Position numbers and translations under genes: made by a program. From NCBI GenBank assembly GCA_023525715.1, contig CM042011.1, forward strand, positions 4,299,566-4,363,565: 64,000 nucleotides of DNA. Reading direction: 5' to 3'. Below are positions 1-11,677 of this stretch, piece by piece. Numbering within the stretch: position 1 is the first letter of the stretch; each line of letters opens with the position of its first letter. The notes under the pieces are model-generated. The model was not told the DNA's origin and did not search any database. It saw only the letters and a program-made list of their open reading frames with translations. Source of the stretch: Cichorium intybus (taxonomy: Eukaryota; Streptophyta; Magnoliopsida; Asterales; Asteraceae).

Positions 1-706
1 GTTCTTTTAATTGGCTAATCCTGAACTCATTCAGGATTATTCTTACTCCCACTGTTTCCTTAGAATATGAGTCCTTTCCAAAAGAACTCTTCTTTCACAG
101 TTACGGTCTGGATAGCCAATGAAACGACACTGCTGATCAGGTACAGGCTAGTCATGAGGTTCGGACGAACGCTACATAACCCTGGACTTTCTATGTATAA
201 GTGGGACGATCCTAGCTTTACATTTCAGGCAGTGTCTTCACAACCTACTTAGTCTAAGATGTAGTCGGAATATGGTTTCCATGGTCTGACTGGTTGAATA
301 TTAAATTCATCGAAAAACTTATTGGAAATGTATCTTATACATCGAGGATCAAACTATTTCGACTAATGCTCCATCATCTTCCCTAAGATACGTTATAACC
401 ATTAATGTTCTTGGAAGAGGATAAACTGTGAAATATTTTCTCAGTCTATGTTGTCACTCAGGGTCTGTTGATCTTATACTTCCTTTGAAATCCTTGAACA
501 CTTCAAGGTTTCAATCAATCACTTATTCTGATAAGCGAAGCCATATTTGTCATACTAATTGGCAAATATCATGAAGTATAACTGATTGTGTGGTGTTTGA
601 AGATTCGAGCAATACACAGTAACTTATGTGTCCGTTGCTCAAAATCTTAATATCTTTTACATCTCTATGTAAATTTATGACTTGTTAATTTTGTTCAAGA
701 TATGCA

Positions 707-866
707 ATCATCACCTGACTCTAAGTCAACTGATTCCAAAATCCTATCCACTGGATCCTTGGGTGATTCATTTCTTGCCACAAATGATTTTATTAAGAAC
801 TCAATTCATCATGTGACTCTAAGTCAAATGATTCCAAAGTCCTATCCATCTGGACCTTTGGTTGAA
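707..866. repeat. Two-copy direct repeat, about 50 bp
   Basis: The phrase GACTCTAAGTCAA, followed by TGATTCCAAA and TCCTATCCA, occurs at about 717-750 and again at about 816-850, with a few differences. It lies in the part of the copia element downstream of gag. No function is apparent. Confidence 0.6.
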
Positions 867-1439
867 TTGATCCTTATAAAGTTACTTTAACAATCATAGA
901 ATACACAATTCATGAATCCAAATATTTTGGATGTATCAACATTCAAGTTATTGCCATTCATGCAATTAACATACTCATACAACATTTCAATGATAATTTA
1001 AACAAATATGTATTAAAAGAAAATCAACATTTTATAAAACCAAAATATCCTTGAACAATGTACTATATGACAGGTAATGTCGCACGCATCTAATAAGCTA
1101 ATAACAAGGTCATAGTATCTAGCTAAACTCCAAAACTGCATGAGCTTCAGATCCAATCCAAATGTGCTCCTTTGTAACAAAATCTCGTATCCTACAGAGT
1201 CCATGCATACAGAGCAAATGTGATAAACACATCCTGTATCAAGGAATTAAGGATCAGGAGTTATGAGTTTTAAGATATTCCTGAGTTGCCAAACCGTTCG
1301 GCTTTGGAGCATTTTTCCAATCTTTCTGTGACTGTGTCCCACCTTGTGGATTCCTAGTTTGAGACATCGAAGAACCGGTCCAGACAATCTGGATCATTTC
1401 TTGATGTGCCTTATTACTGGACTCAATCCTGAAGCAGCT

Positions 1440-1990
1440 GAATCAATGTAACTATGCTTCTCCATGAATAACTCATACATAGTCAACATTGAATGCATTT
1501 CCATGATTATCTTATCTGGTTACCCTTCCTGTTCATTTGGATGAACAGATCAGCGAGTCGAGCTAATGCTTAACTCCCGATCAAAAGGATGACCAAATTT
1601 ATACAGTTCACCTATGTGTCTCTCTATATTGAGAACATGTGAACTGGTGCTACTTCCCGCATACTTCAAGCTATTTAAAGATCTTAGCTCGCCCTTTGTC
1701 AACTGGTTCTCGGAATAATTCCCCGACCAGTTGTGCTAACTTATCTGACCCCAGGAATTCTAAATCTCTGCGGAACTCGGGGTCAATGATCAATAGCATG
1801 AGGCAACGAACTTCCTTGGACTCAATAGTCAAGGGGTCATGCTCATCACAAGCTGCTGTGTGATGCCATGCTTTGGGGAGTGGACAGTCAATCAAATATG
1901 GCTTGCCAGCAAAACTAAGGATCATTCTCTATTTGCGAAGCCATACCACGTAGTTAAGGCCAGTCAGCCTTTTCCATATTGTACAGGTGC
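1440..1990 (-). pseudogene. Decayed copia gag
   Basis: Minus-strand translation upstream of 1925 gives NYVVWLRK, a stop, then RMILSFAGKPYLIDCPLPKA. This resembles the N-terminal part of plant copia gag (the DUF4219/UBN2 type). Further down, pieces such as MIMEMHSMLTMYELFMEK can still be read in changing frames around 1440-1640. In-frame stops and frame changes show it is not functional. Gag packages the element RNA; no zinc knuckle was seen. Confidence 0.6.
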
Positions 1991-3402
1991 TATCCGAAGC
2001 TATCAGAAATGAGTGAAGGAGGAGAAGGAGGAGAATTGACACTATCTTAAGACATTTATAAACTTTGAATTTATTAGTTTAATTAATCCTTTTAAATAAT
2101 TACCCAATATATTATTTAATAAGTCTAGGATCCAAAATACCCTAACTACGGTGTGAAGAGGGATGCCGTAATCACAACACAATGGTCATTAAGGTAGATA
2201 ACATTTATCAATTTCAGTCTTATGAAATTCCTAGATCTGTGAGATTCATTGAACTGTTCAATGGCATGTTTAATCTCGGATATGCTCTTCTATTTGTGAC
2301 TGGGATGCCGAGGATCACAAACAAGATGTGAATAACCATGCAAATTAGCTTGGTAACCTCAATGTCATTTATCATCTCTAATTGATGTGCCGGTTAACCA
2401 CACACGCTCCATCAACAATGATAAATCATGAGAAACCCATTTCCACTCTTTATGAACCCCTATTAGTGTGTCGGTAAACCACACACGCTCCACTAATGTT
2501 TCATAAAGTGTAATGTGCAATTTCATGGGTTAGCATCTTTTCACATTTTCCTAAAGTAACTATATTTGGGATTTTATTAAGCTGTTCTAGTACTTTCATT
2601 AATAACATTATACTTTTAATGAGATTAAGTTGTCCTATCACACCCGTTCGGCTAACGACCCTCCACTGATCAAGAGAGCGGTGGGTGAGAGTGGACACCC
2701 ATTCAACCACCATTTTATAGACAATTTCCTTATACCCTCCTTATAGACCAGCTTCGTAAATGAGGCCTACTATTGATTTGACTGACCAATTATCTTATAC
2801 ATATAATATTAACTTTTAATAATAATAATATATATAAGATGTATTTTAAACCTTTTTAAAATATTCCTCGTTTATCTTTTAATTTTTTTTCGAAATTTAG
2901 CTATTAAATTTAAAATTAAATTAAACCTTTAAATGAATTAATTTACCTTTAATTAAACAATTAATTAAATTAATTAAATCCAAATATTTTAGACTTTTAA
3001 AATATTCATTGTTTATCTTTTAATTTTTTTCGAAATTTAAATTATTAAATTTAAAATTAAATTAAACCTTTAATTATCCTTTAATTAAACAATTAATTAA
3101 ATTAATTAAATCTAGATAGGTATCACAAATTAATCAAATTAATTTAAACCTATCTTAAACCCCCTAAAAATCGACAACGAAATAATGGGTTTAAGGTTAT
3201 CCAATTATTAAATAATCAAAGTTACCAAAAATAGAAAACCTTCTAAAACTCTATGCCATTTTCGAAATTAATAAGGGGGAGGGGCTAGGGTTTTTAAAAC
3301 CCTAACCCTAATATTCGATTTCAGCCATTTAGGGTTTATAAGCTTTAAACCCTAATTTTTAGGAAAACAATTATAACAATTCAACAAGAAAACAACCAAA
3401 AT
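1991..3402 (-). other. Non-coding leader of the copia element
   Basis: Between the gag remnant and the primer site lie about 1.4 kb without a credible gene. It includes an AT-rich part (2780-3130) with a partly duplicated block ending in AATTAATTAAATTAATTAAAT, and two copies of a CCACACACGCTCCA phrase (2399-2412, 2479-2492). A long leader of this kind is usual for non-autonomous LTR elements. Confidence 0.5.
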
Positions 3403-3414
3403 GTTCTGATACCA
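3403..3414 (-). other. Primer-binding site (tRNA-iMet)
   Basis: The minus strand reads TGGTATCAGAAC one base inside the LTR end. This is complementary to the 3' end of plant initiator tRNA-Met, as used by Ty1-copia elements. The usual last bases are AGC; here they are AAC. Confidence 0.75.
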
Positions 3415-3415
3415 C

Positions 3416-4191
3416 TGAAAGGTTTTATGCAAATCTTTAAACTAAAACCCTAAGTTCACATGCAACCTATAAGGATCTATGTTTTCTTCTAATTGAACAT
3501 ATAACAAATTCCTAAAGGTCATATAAAAATTAACTAAAAGAATAAATCAGAAAAACTAACCTTTAGGATTTTTCCTGAAGCTGAGCAGCACAAGTATGCT
3601 GCCTCAAATGAGATCACACCCAGGCTATGAAGTTGGCGAAATCCAGAGAGAGTTGGGGAGGAGATAATCACAAAATTTGGAGGCTATGGGGCTCCCTATT
3701 TATAGGTTTCAAATGATAACCAAATAAACTTTAGATATAAACCTTTTTGAATTCAAATCAAGATAAACCTTTATCTTATCAATTCAAACCTATTTCTCTC
3801 TTCATATATATGAATTTCGAAATTATATATCCTATATATAGATTTCGAAAATCACTAACCTTCCTCAATTGTCACTACTCAACTATTGAATAATTACAAT
3901 TTAGCCCCTGCACCTTTAATTAATTAAATTAATCACCAAATTAATTCCAATTAATTCCAGATTAATTTCTAATTAATTAATATAGTTTCTAATTAACATA
4001 TTATCACTTTAATATATTAATAAACTATTTATTTAATTTCTATTGATTTATTAATCATATAATAAATCAATCTTTCTCTCTCCTGGACTTTCTACCAAAC
4101 CTCTAGCTATGGGGGCAACCCAAATGGACTATGCTACTATTAATTAGGTAAATACTAATTATTAGTCATGGCTTAGACACCTAATCCAACA
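3416..4191 (-). repeat. 5' LTR of the degenerate copia element (776 bp)
   Basis: The repeat has TG at 4191-4190 and CA at 3417-3416, read on the minus strand. A TATA-like CCTATAAATAGG lies on the minus strand near 3690-3705 and is the likely LTR promoter. The sequence is AT-rich, with several TTAATTAA-like runs. The partner LTR is not in the window, so insertion age cannot be judged here. Confidence 0.75.
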
Positions 4192-4494
4192 GTTATAACA
4201 ATCCCACCAACGAAAATCCAGATAAAAATCAATGTCAATGCTACGATTTTATTGCGATTAACTCTTTAAAAAATAACGAAAAATTCAAGAAAACCGTTTG
4301 GGTCGTAATACCCAAAAATGACCATTTTACCCTTTGTATGCATATCTTAGACATCTATATCATGTTTTCTCATTCTTACTGCTGAGTTTCATAAGGGCAA
4401 TATGGTCATCCTTTTGTGATTTTTGTCATGATTCTCTAAATAAACGCATGGATGGAAAAAACCAATAAAAATAATAATACTAAAAAAAGCTTAC

Positions 4495-6151
4495 CCAAAA
4501 TGTAAGTCGTTTGGCTGCTTTATCACAATTTCTACCAATAAACATATTGAGAATCTTTCTTGCACCGGTGGGGTACAAGCGGTGGTAGTTGGGAATGACA
4601 ACAACATCCTCCAACTGTCTCAAGATGTTCGATTCACTCGGTGCATAATGTTTCCCGCCAACATCATTCATTAACACATGTTTGCAAATTGGAAGATTTT
4701 CAAGAACCGAAGAACTGTTTTGACACATGTACCCCGCATAGTCTGAGTAATGAAATTCACACACCCCGTTGTCACATACCCCGCCATGAAGACTGCATTG
4801 TTCATCACAAACCGCTGTAAAAAATAGCAACGTACTTTCACTTATTTCTCTATTATAGCATCTTACTTTCGGTTATTTGTGTTACAGTGTATAAAAGGAA
4901 TCTTTCCATAAAAGAAAGTATAAAAAGAAGACTCACCAGTGGAGTAATCAATCCCAATGAATCCATCTGCACATTGACAAATACCATTCTTAAGGCACTT
5001 TCCATTCCCATTACAATTGCTAGGACAAATCCCTGAAATAATAATAATACATTCATCATAAATCTTATCAATATTAAACCAAATATTTGTGTTTAAAAAG
5101 AGGAAAAAAAGATGTTTACTTTTGCTACAATCATGGCCATCGAATCCAAGAAAGCAAATACATTTTCATCAACACAATCACCATTGGAATTACATGAATT
5201 AGGGCACTTTTTGGACACCAAAAGAGGGTTCACACTACAAAGTTCATGGTATGCTGGACAAATCAGCTCATCTGCTTGTACAAATAGTATGCCAGAAAAA
5301 CCAAAGTTTGAGAAATAGCAATGTACTTTGCTCTTTTTCATTAATATAGGCAATGCACATTGCTTTTTACCATTATAGCAACGTACTTGCATCTCTTTAC
5401 CCATAATACCAACATAATTATAGTTGTTACTAATAATAGCCATATATTACTTCTTTTAAAGAAAATAGTAATTTGTATCAAATAAATAAAACGCCCATAT
5501 TGGTAGCAAAATGTAAGTACGCTGCTATTATGTGTAAAAACTAAAAAATAAGTAAATTGCAGTTATATGGGTTAAAAATAAAGTACATTGATATTATGGA
5601 TAAATGAATGTAAGAGTGTTTCTATTATTGGTGAAGAATATAAGTATGTCCTATTATAGGTAAGAAAATAAAGTACATTCTTATATTAGTAAAAAAAGTA
5701 GTAAAGTACATTGCTATTTATTTTTGTATTACAACATCCTATTTTCATTTCTTCCTATTACAACATTTTACTTCCATTTTTTTTCTTATTAAGGTATTAG
5801 CATTGTACTTTTGACTTTTTTCTTATGAGGACATTATACTTTTAAATATTCTATCCAACTATAAAGTGTAACGTTATAGCAGTGAAAGTTTATTTGTATT
5901 TGGATGACAATGTTATAATTTGGTAGAATTTTATAAAGTATATGTTGTCATACAAAGAAATGAAAGTAGGATGATACAATAAACAAATCAACGAAAGTAC
6001 GTTGTTATTTATTCTATTCAACCCTAAATAGAAAAACCCGAAAAAGCTTTAATGACATTATTTATCTTGGTGACAAAATTGCCATTAAATACAAGAAACT
6101 GAACAGGTCCACCAGCTCAGGACATGCTTTCCAAATACCATCAACAGCAAC
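4495..6151 (-). pseudogene. Leishmanolysin-like (M8) metalloprotease pseudogene, C-terminal exons only
   Basis: Four exons can be read on the minus strand: 6151-6083, 5271-5120, 5032-4939 and 4814-4495. They have AG acceptors and mostly GT donors; the donor after 6083 reads GC. The translation resembles the C-terminal part of plant leishmanolysin-like zinc proteases (single-copy family, Arabidopsis At5g42620 type): VDGIWKACPE, ELICPAYHELC, two EGF-like cysteine repeats (CPNSCNSNGDC; CPSNCNGNGKC) and VVVIPNYHRLYPTGARKI. A 1-bp deletion breaks the first exon after VDGIWKACPE, and another breaks the second exon after NGDCVD. An EGF cysteine has become Tyr (GIDYST). The catalytic HExxH part is absent: Helitron C begins 66 bp upstream of the first exon. 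The exon expected after 4495 is also missing, with a copia LTR 300 bp further on. Family assignment is from memory of the protein; the breaks are seen directly. Confidence 0.8.
5320..5990. repeat. Degenerate short tandem array around GTACATTGCTATTAT
   Basis: This intron of the M8 pseudogene is filled with loose repeats of the phrase taaagtacattgctattat, or its complement, followed by a run of A. Unit length is roughly 40 bp and the copies are strongly diverged. The same phrase flanks the exons near 4830-4870, and similar phrases occur near 26660 and 61680. Confidence 0.5.
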
Positions 6152-6181
6152 CTGTAAAACCAACATTGACATGAGATAATC

Positions 6182-6184
<3 letters not shown>

Positions 6185-6217
<33 letters not shown>
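6185..6217. repeat. TA microsatellite
   Basis: About 33 bp of uninterrupted (TA)n directly abuts the 3' end (CTAG) of Helitron C. Confidence 0.95.
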
Positions 6218-6218
<1 letters not shown>

Positions 6219-6242
6219 TAGCTGCGTACCCGCGCAATGCGG

Positions 6243-8100
6243 CGGCGGCAAGTAGTTTCGTTTCGGCAATTACTTTTTAGGTTTTAAGTTGCAGATGTGA
6301 GGGGGAGTTGGCGAATATGAGAGTGATTAATTTGTTTTCGGGCGATTGATTACCTTTCCAACGATATAGGGAATGGTAAAAACCCGAGAGTGTAGGAAAA
6401 AAAATGGAAAAAACTTTTAGAAATTGGTTCGGAACTATAGGGATATTTTGCAATGAAATGATAAATAGAAGTAGAATGTTATAATCTGAACAAAAGACAA
6501 AGTAAACAAAGGGGCAAGGAGCAATGTACTAAAGTTTATGTGTATGCAGCATTACAAAGATTGTTCATCAATTTTCAATTGTTCATAAGCCAAGTATACG
6601 TCTTCAATAGTTACAGCTTCATATAGCTTTGTCAAATCTTTGATACACGATATATCCTGGAAAATACATGTCAAAATATGGTTATAAAATAGTTAATCCA
6701 ATAAAGGGTAGAATAGTCTTTTTGTAGTAGTCTAGTAATATTACCTTCCTATGACAGATGCAGCCTGCAAATGAGCTATCAACCCAAGCTAGTACGCATT
6801 CGACAATTAGTTGAGTTTTGACGATTTGTATGATTGTATCTTCCGACGGATGACGAATAGTTAATTTTGATTAATAGCTTTCTTTCAATAATTAATTTTG
6901 TTTTGAAAAAAAAATTCAGATTCCAAATAATGCGCAATGCAGCAGACGACAATCAGTTTCGACGAATAATTTTCTTTTAATACGCAACGACAGTTTCTTT
7001 TTGGGAGGGCGATGAATAGTTTATAATCAGAACATGTCATGTTTCTTAAAAATATGCAATGTATCCACAAATAATTTTCGACGAATAATTTTCTTTTAAT
7101 ATGCAACACAGTTTCTTTTTGAGAAATTTGAGCTTTTGAATACGCCTTTAGTTGATGACATTTATTGCTTTAGTTAAAATGAAAATTATGTTGTTATTTT
7201 TAGTTTAAAATTTGACGTATGCATTTTGGTTTCGTCTAAAAATAAGAATCGATTGTTGTGTTGTTTCGTTTAAAAATTTGACGTATGCATTTTGGTTTTG
7301 TCTAAAAATGAAAATCATGGGTTAATAAGAAGTTATAAAAAATGGGAACATAAAGCTGTTGGATCACATGCACATCACCATCCTTTTCTCTTTTCATAGA
7401 GTTTATATTTGATTTTATAAACGCACTCACAAATAAATAAATGAGGAAAGAAAGAAAAAGAAAAAGTGTGTAATTATATATACCAAAAAGAATAATTGTC
7501 GACAACTTTAACTTTCTTAGACGTTTGTTATTTATCTATATATTCAAAACCCATGAGTTTATTGGTTTTCGTGTCATCCGGATTTATTTTCGTTTGCTTT
7601 AAAATACGTTACAACTATATATAATATATATACTTAAAATTCTAGATTTTACTAAACTCAAATATTATTATAATAAAAAGTAATTTACAATGGAATTGAC
7701 TCACATACTCAATCATTCCAAACATGTAAACTCAAAGGCCCACTTATTAAATTTCTAATATAACCTTTTAAAATCAAAAGAAATACTAACCTACAGTAGC
7801 ACAAAAAGCAGTCAGGCTCCACACACGAATTATTAAGACATATATCTCGAATTGTTGCTTTTTGGGGAAATTTTACAACCAGCAGCAGACGAATTACACA
7901 ACCCGAACCCTAATCTCATTTCGCTCCAGCCGCTACACCTCCATCTCCTTCTACGGTTCTCCTCCCCTTCTTTCTCCCTTCTAAACCATTGCACCTTCAC
8001 AACCATGGAAAATCCCCCCCACTGCTCAAGCGTTGAATCTCGGTGTTTACCGATTCTGATTCTTCTGACCACTGGTTCACGCCTCCGATCTATCAGATTA
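6243..8100. other. Helitron C interior, no gene recognised
   Basis: The stretch is AT-rich with short duplicated phrases, for example GACGAATAATTTTCTTTTAATA near 6960 and 7080, and ATTTGACGTATGCATTTTGG near 7210 and 7275. Short open frames here have no recognisable domain. Splice-like TGCAG sites occur, but no exon could be tied to a known protein. Confidence 0.5.
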
Positions 8101-8108
8101 ACATTCAG

Positions 8109-8205
8109 TTTCCACCATCGATCCACTACAATCGGTCTCCGGTTTCCACCATCGATCCTCTACAATCGGTTTCCACCACCTATCCACTACAATCGGTCTA
8201 TAATG
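8109..8205. repeat. Short tandem repeat, 27-34 bp units
   Basis: Three units begin TTTCCACC at 8109, 8143 and 8170. Each carries ATCCACTACAATCGGT or a close variant. They produce the Ser/His-rich open frames on both strands here, which are not convincing genes. Confidence 0.75.
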
Positions 8206-9510
8206 GGTCTTCGTTTCCTCCCATCTCTGATCTAAGACCCACCGGTTTGTTGATACTATCATATTTAAATTATAATTTATAGGATCCGTTTTTTGTTCCA
8301 TATTTGTTTGATGGTGTGGGGTGAAGGGTTGAAGACATTGAAGATGGGGAGTCAAGTGATGTAGATTTTAAAGATTCATTGCATAACTCAAAAGGATCTG
8401 GAGATCTTTAAAGTCCGAGGGTTGTGTTTTTTCAAAACCTTCATCTTATATTTAGAATATCTGATTATTGCTTTTGAAATTCGTTGTGATTATTATTTTT
8501 CTGGACACACCGATTTGTTGATACTATCATCTTAAAATTATAATTTATGATTTTTGTTTTTTGAAATAGGTTTTCTAATTATTTATTCTGGTTTTCTGGA
8601 TACACCGATTTTTTGATATTGTTTAAAAAAATTTAGAGTTTAAATATGTTCTTACATACCACTTTTCTTTCTGAATTTGATTTTGAACATTTCTGTCCTT
8701 TTGATATTGCTTTTGAACTTGATGGATTTTGGTGTAGTGTAGAGCTATATACATACAGATACAGTAAGTTAAAATTCTCCTCAGCAATTAGGGTCTGTAG
8801 GTAATGAAAATTTCAAAAATGTTACAAATCTAAACATTAGTTTAAACATTCTCCACTGCAAAGAGTTTCCATGTTTGGTTATATCTCCTATTCGTGTGCA
8901 GAAACAGGTATCAGCCCTGAAAAAATATTGTTGTTTTGCTGAAATAGATTACAGACCTGCAAATTTACATGTAAACAAATCGAAACATTTTGTTTATTTG
9001 TGTTTCTATGCAACAATTACAACAACATGCAAAATAACTTTTATCTAAACATTTGTGTTTGTATGCAGAAATGACATTGACATTGGTTCATACCTTTGAA
9101 CAGCAGCAGCAACAAAAGGTAGTATCTCTGAAAAACGACAATTAATTAAATATTTGTGTTTGTATAAAAAAATTAATTTAGAAATCTTTATTTCTATTGT
9201 GCAGAAATAGGAACTTGTGCAGTGTAATTTGGAGATGCAGTAAAGATTTGATGTCTCACCTTGATTTTATAGTGTAAATTATATTTTTTGGAGGGATTTC
9301 AAAATTTAAATTGGTGATCCAAGTTTAGTTGTTAGGATTGATTTTAGCCATTGATTGCTTCAAAGCAATCTATGGTCAAGATTATTTACAATAAATATTT
9401 TTGTTAAAAATAGAAATTAGAAAAAGTTGCATTAATGTGTTGTACCATTTTAAGACTTTAAGACATTTTGTGTTGTAAGATGCTTGTAATTTATCCATGC
9501 TTTATAATAT

Positions 9511-9513
<3 letters not shown>

Positions 9514-9589
<76 letters not shown>
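9514..9589. repeat. TA microsatellite between two Helitron 5' ends
   Basis: About 75 bp of (TA)n separates the left-facing 5' end of Helitron C from the right-facing 5' end of Helitron A. It probably expanded from the target site or from the TA-rich termini themselves. Confidence 0.9.
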
Positions 9590-9591
<2 letters not shown>

Positions 9592-9834
9592 CTACTTATA
9601 AAGCAAACTTGCATAATTTTTAAGAGCTCCACCTTTTTATGCACATAATACATTTGTAAAGCACATATATACAACTTTTACTGCACACGTTACAAACATT
9701 TAATGCTACCTATGTTATTAAATTATTAAGAGGTCCAAATTATTAAAAATAGAATACAAGTTTTAAAGCATGCTTATCATTTTATCTAACAACTTCTAAT
9801 TTTGATAACGGAATTGGCTTTGAGTTTTGACTAA

Positions 9835-10224
9835 CGCTGTGTTCCCAAGTCTCATTTAACCAGAGAAATTGAGAGAATTGGGTGGAACTAGGAGGAAAAG
9901 AAACGTTTTTATGTTCCCGAGTTATTTTTACGGAAGGAAGTGGAAAGAAAATAAAGGAATTTGAGGGTTAATATTCTCTCCTAACTTTCCTTCCGATTTG
10001 GAAGGATTTGGAAGGAAATGAAATTACTGGTAAAAATAACACTTAATTATAACTTTCCTTTTCCTTCCTTTCCACTCGGGAACACATAAAACGTTTCTTT
10101 CCTTTAATTTTCTTTCCATTCGGGAACACGAAAATATAACTTTCATTTTCTTTCCCTTCCCTTCTTTTCTCTCCTTTTTTTTTTCTTTTCTTTTCTCTCC
10201 ATGCTAAAACTCGAAAACACAGCG
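9835..10224. mobile_element. Tourist-like (PIF/Harbinger) MITE, 390 bp, foldback
   Basis: The ends are inverted: CGCTGTGTTCCCAAG at the left and, on the other strand at the right, CGCTGTGTTTTCGAG. Both are flanked by TAA (9832-9834 and 10225-10227), the 3-bp duplication typical of PIF/Harbinger. The interior is a long imperfect hairpin: AAACGTTTTTATGTTCCCGAG near 9900 pairs with CTCGGGAACACATAAAACG near 10075. It has no coding capacity. Confidence 0.75.
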
Positions 10225-10227
10225 TAA

Positions 10228-11677
10228 TTGATTCGTAAATTAAGGAAGCGATAAGATTTACAGATTGAATTTTTAAATCCCAACTCCCCAATTCTCACTC
10301 CCCATCTTCCCTGTATTCCCCAATTCACCACCTTCTCTGTTATCGCCTACCAACCAACACCGCACCATCTCACTTTCTCTCAATCGCTCGGGCCGGTTTG
10401 AATCAATCACTCGCCTAGACAAGGATTTTTTTTATTCTGATATGACGATCAAAAGAATCTGTAACTTGTCTCTTTTACGAACGTCGCTCACAAACCCTAA
10501 GGTTCCTTCTCTTCAACCACGGGTTCTGGATATAACCATCTTTCACAACAATCATCACAGTCGATTTTAGGTTTTGGACACAACCATCGTTCACAGACAG
10601 TAAGAAATTTTTCGCTTTTTCCTTTTCAGGGTGCTGCTTGAGTTTTCGATATTTGAGAGTGTTTATGAATAAAAAACAATCATTAAAGGTAACCGTAGTT
10701 TTCAAGTAGGATGTGTGGATTTGTTGCTTTCAAGATGATTTTCTTTATTCTTTTGTTGTAGACGAGTGAATCGGAAGAACTGGACAATACCTTTTCTTTT
10801 ACCAAATGTGTGTTATTAGAAAGTATTATGTTGATTATTTGTTGATGATTGCTTTTTATCTTGAACAGTGGAAAGGTGTTGGACTGGATATGTATTCCTC
10901 GAAGAACTGCTCTTGGTCAATTGGTTTTGATGCTCAAAGATTATGCTGGTACACTTCTTTTTTAATTAGCTTTTTATTTGGAAGATATTTATAAAGGCGC
11001 TAAGAACAAGATGAAGATATCGTAACTAATTTCTTTAGGGTACATATTTTCTGGGTTTTTGACTTTTATATATGTGAAGTCATTATAGATTTACAGTGTT
11101 TAACCATTAACTGTGCAATTTAGTTGGGTCATAATGTGACATTATACTGGTTGTATATATCAATGGATTACTTGGGTTTCATTTGAGTTTTGCTGCTTAA
11201 TCTTTGGTTGTATCACTTTCACTAATCCTTATAATGGTACATATGATAAGAATGTAACATAGTCTTTATTTTGCTTTTTTATATCATTTACTGTTCTTGT
11301 ATAAACGAGGTCTACAATATATTTGAGAAAATAATAAGACTTCCGGAAAAAGGAAAAATCAAATGAGACTTTGCCACGACTTTTAACACCACCTGGGATA
11401 TGTTCTTCTCTCAAACTTTTGCAACTTGGGAGGTATCTTGAATGTTTTTTAAGTGAAACATTTACTGATTTGTTTATGTTGAAGATGATTTGATGTCTTT
11501 GTAATTGATGTTGACATTGTTTATAACTAAATTTGTGTCGTAAACAATATTTTTAATATTGTGCAGCAATTCAACTTTCGAGGCATGACTTTTTTAGTCG
11601 ATTTGGCTGCTCAACATATTTTGAAAACCTTCGGGAATCATGTTGAGTGTCGTAATCAACAAGATAAAAGAGTTGAA
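10228..11677 (+). other. Helitron A interior with possible exon fragments
   Basis: The region has a T- and C-rich, UTR-like stretch (10270-10420) and then small open segments bounded by splice-like sites. One is 10868-10948 (after GAACAG, before GTACAC) and another is 11566-11650 (after GTGCAG). Possible peptides include CIPRRTALGQLVLMLKDYAG and SRFGCSTYFENLRES, neither recognised. These could be captured host exons, as is common in plant Helitrons, but the source is unknown. Confidence 0.35.

Larger units (their letters stand above)
1..4191 (-). mobile_element. Degenerate Ty1-copia LTR retrotransposon, partial (5' end present)
   Basis: The minus strand reads, from 4191 downward, an LTR, a primer-binding site, an untranslated leader and a gag remnant, then runs off the window at base 1. 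The LTR begins TGTTGGATTAGG and ends in CA next to a tRNA-iMet type primer site. No protease, integrase or reverse transcriptase can be read in the part seen, so this is either a non-autonomous gag-only element or one whose pol lies beyond base 1. The flank at 4192-4196 is gttat; the matching target duplication would lie outside the window. Confidence 0.8.
6218..9515 (-). mobile_element. Helitron C (minus strand, about 3.3 kb)
   Basis: Read on the minus strand, the 3' end is GCATTGCGCGGGTACG then CAG and CTAG, followed by T. This is the Helitron pattern of a GC-rich hairpin a few bases before CTRR; stem CCGC/GCGG at 6230-6242. The 5' end is placed near 9515, where the minus strand reads ATATATTATAAAGCATGG, comparable to ACTACTTATAAAGC in Helitrons A and B. 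The exact 5' base is blurred by the TA microsatellite. The interior carries no RepHel helicase gene, so it is non-autonomous. A segment at 7827-7890 is an inverted match to 26925-26985 in Helitron B, at a similar distance from the 3' end in both. Confidence 0.65.

Noticed and set aside
6885..7505. Two hydrophobic minus-strand frames (74 and 67 residues)
   Set aside because: They sit in AT-rich Helitron interior, where Phe/Leu/Ile-rich frames arise by composition; no start context or domain supports them.
7852..8235. 127-residue plus-strand frame
   Set aside because: It is rich in Ser, His and Leu, driven by a short tandem repeat, lies inside a Helitron, and is open on several frames and both strands at once.
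9450..9674. Ile-Tyr repeat open frames across TA tracts (also at 40055-40304, 41445-41835, 41930-42232, 52146-52385, 63408-63695)
   Set aside because: These are translations of TA microsatellites, open in the frames that avoid stops, with no other coding evidence.
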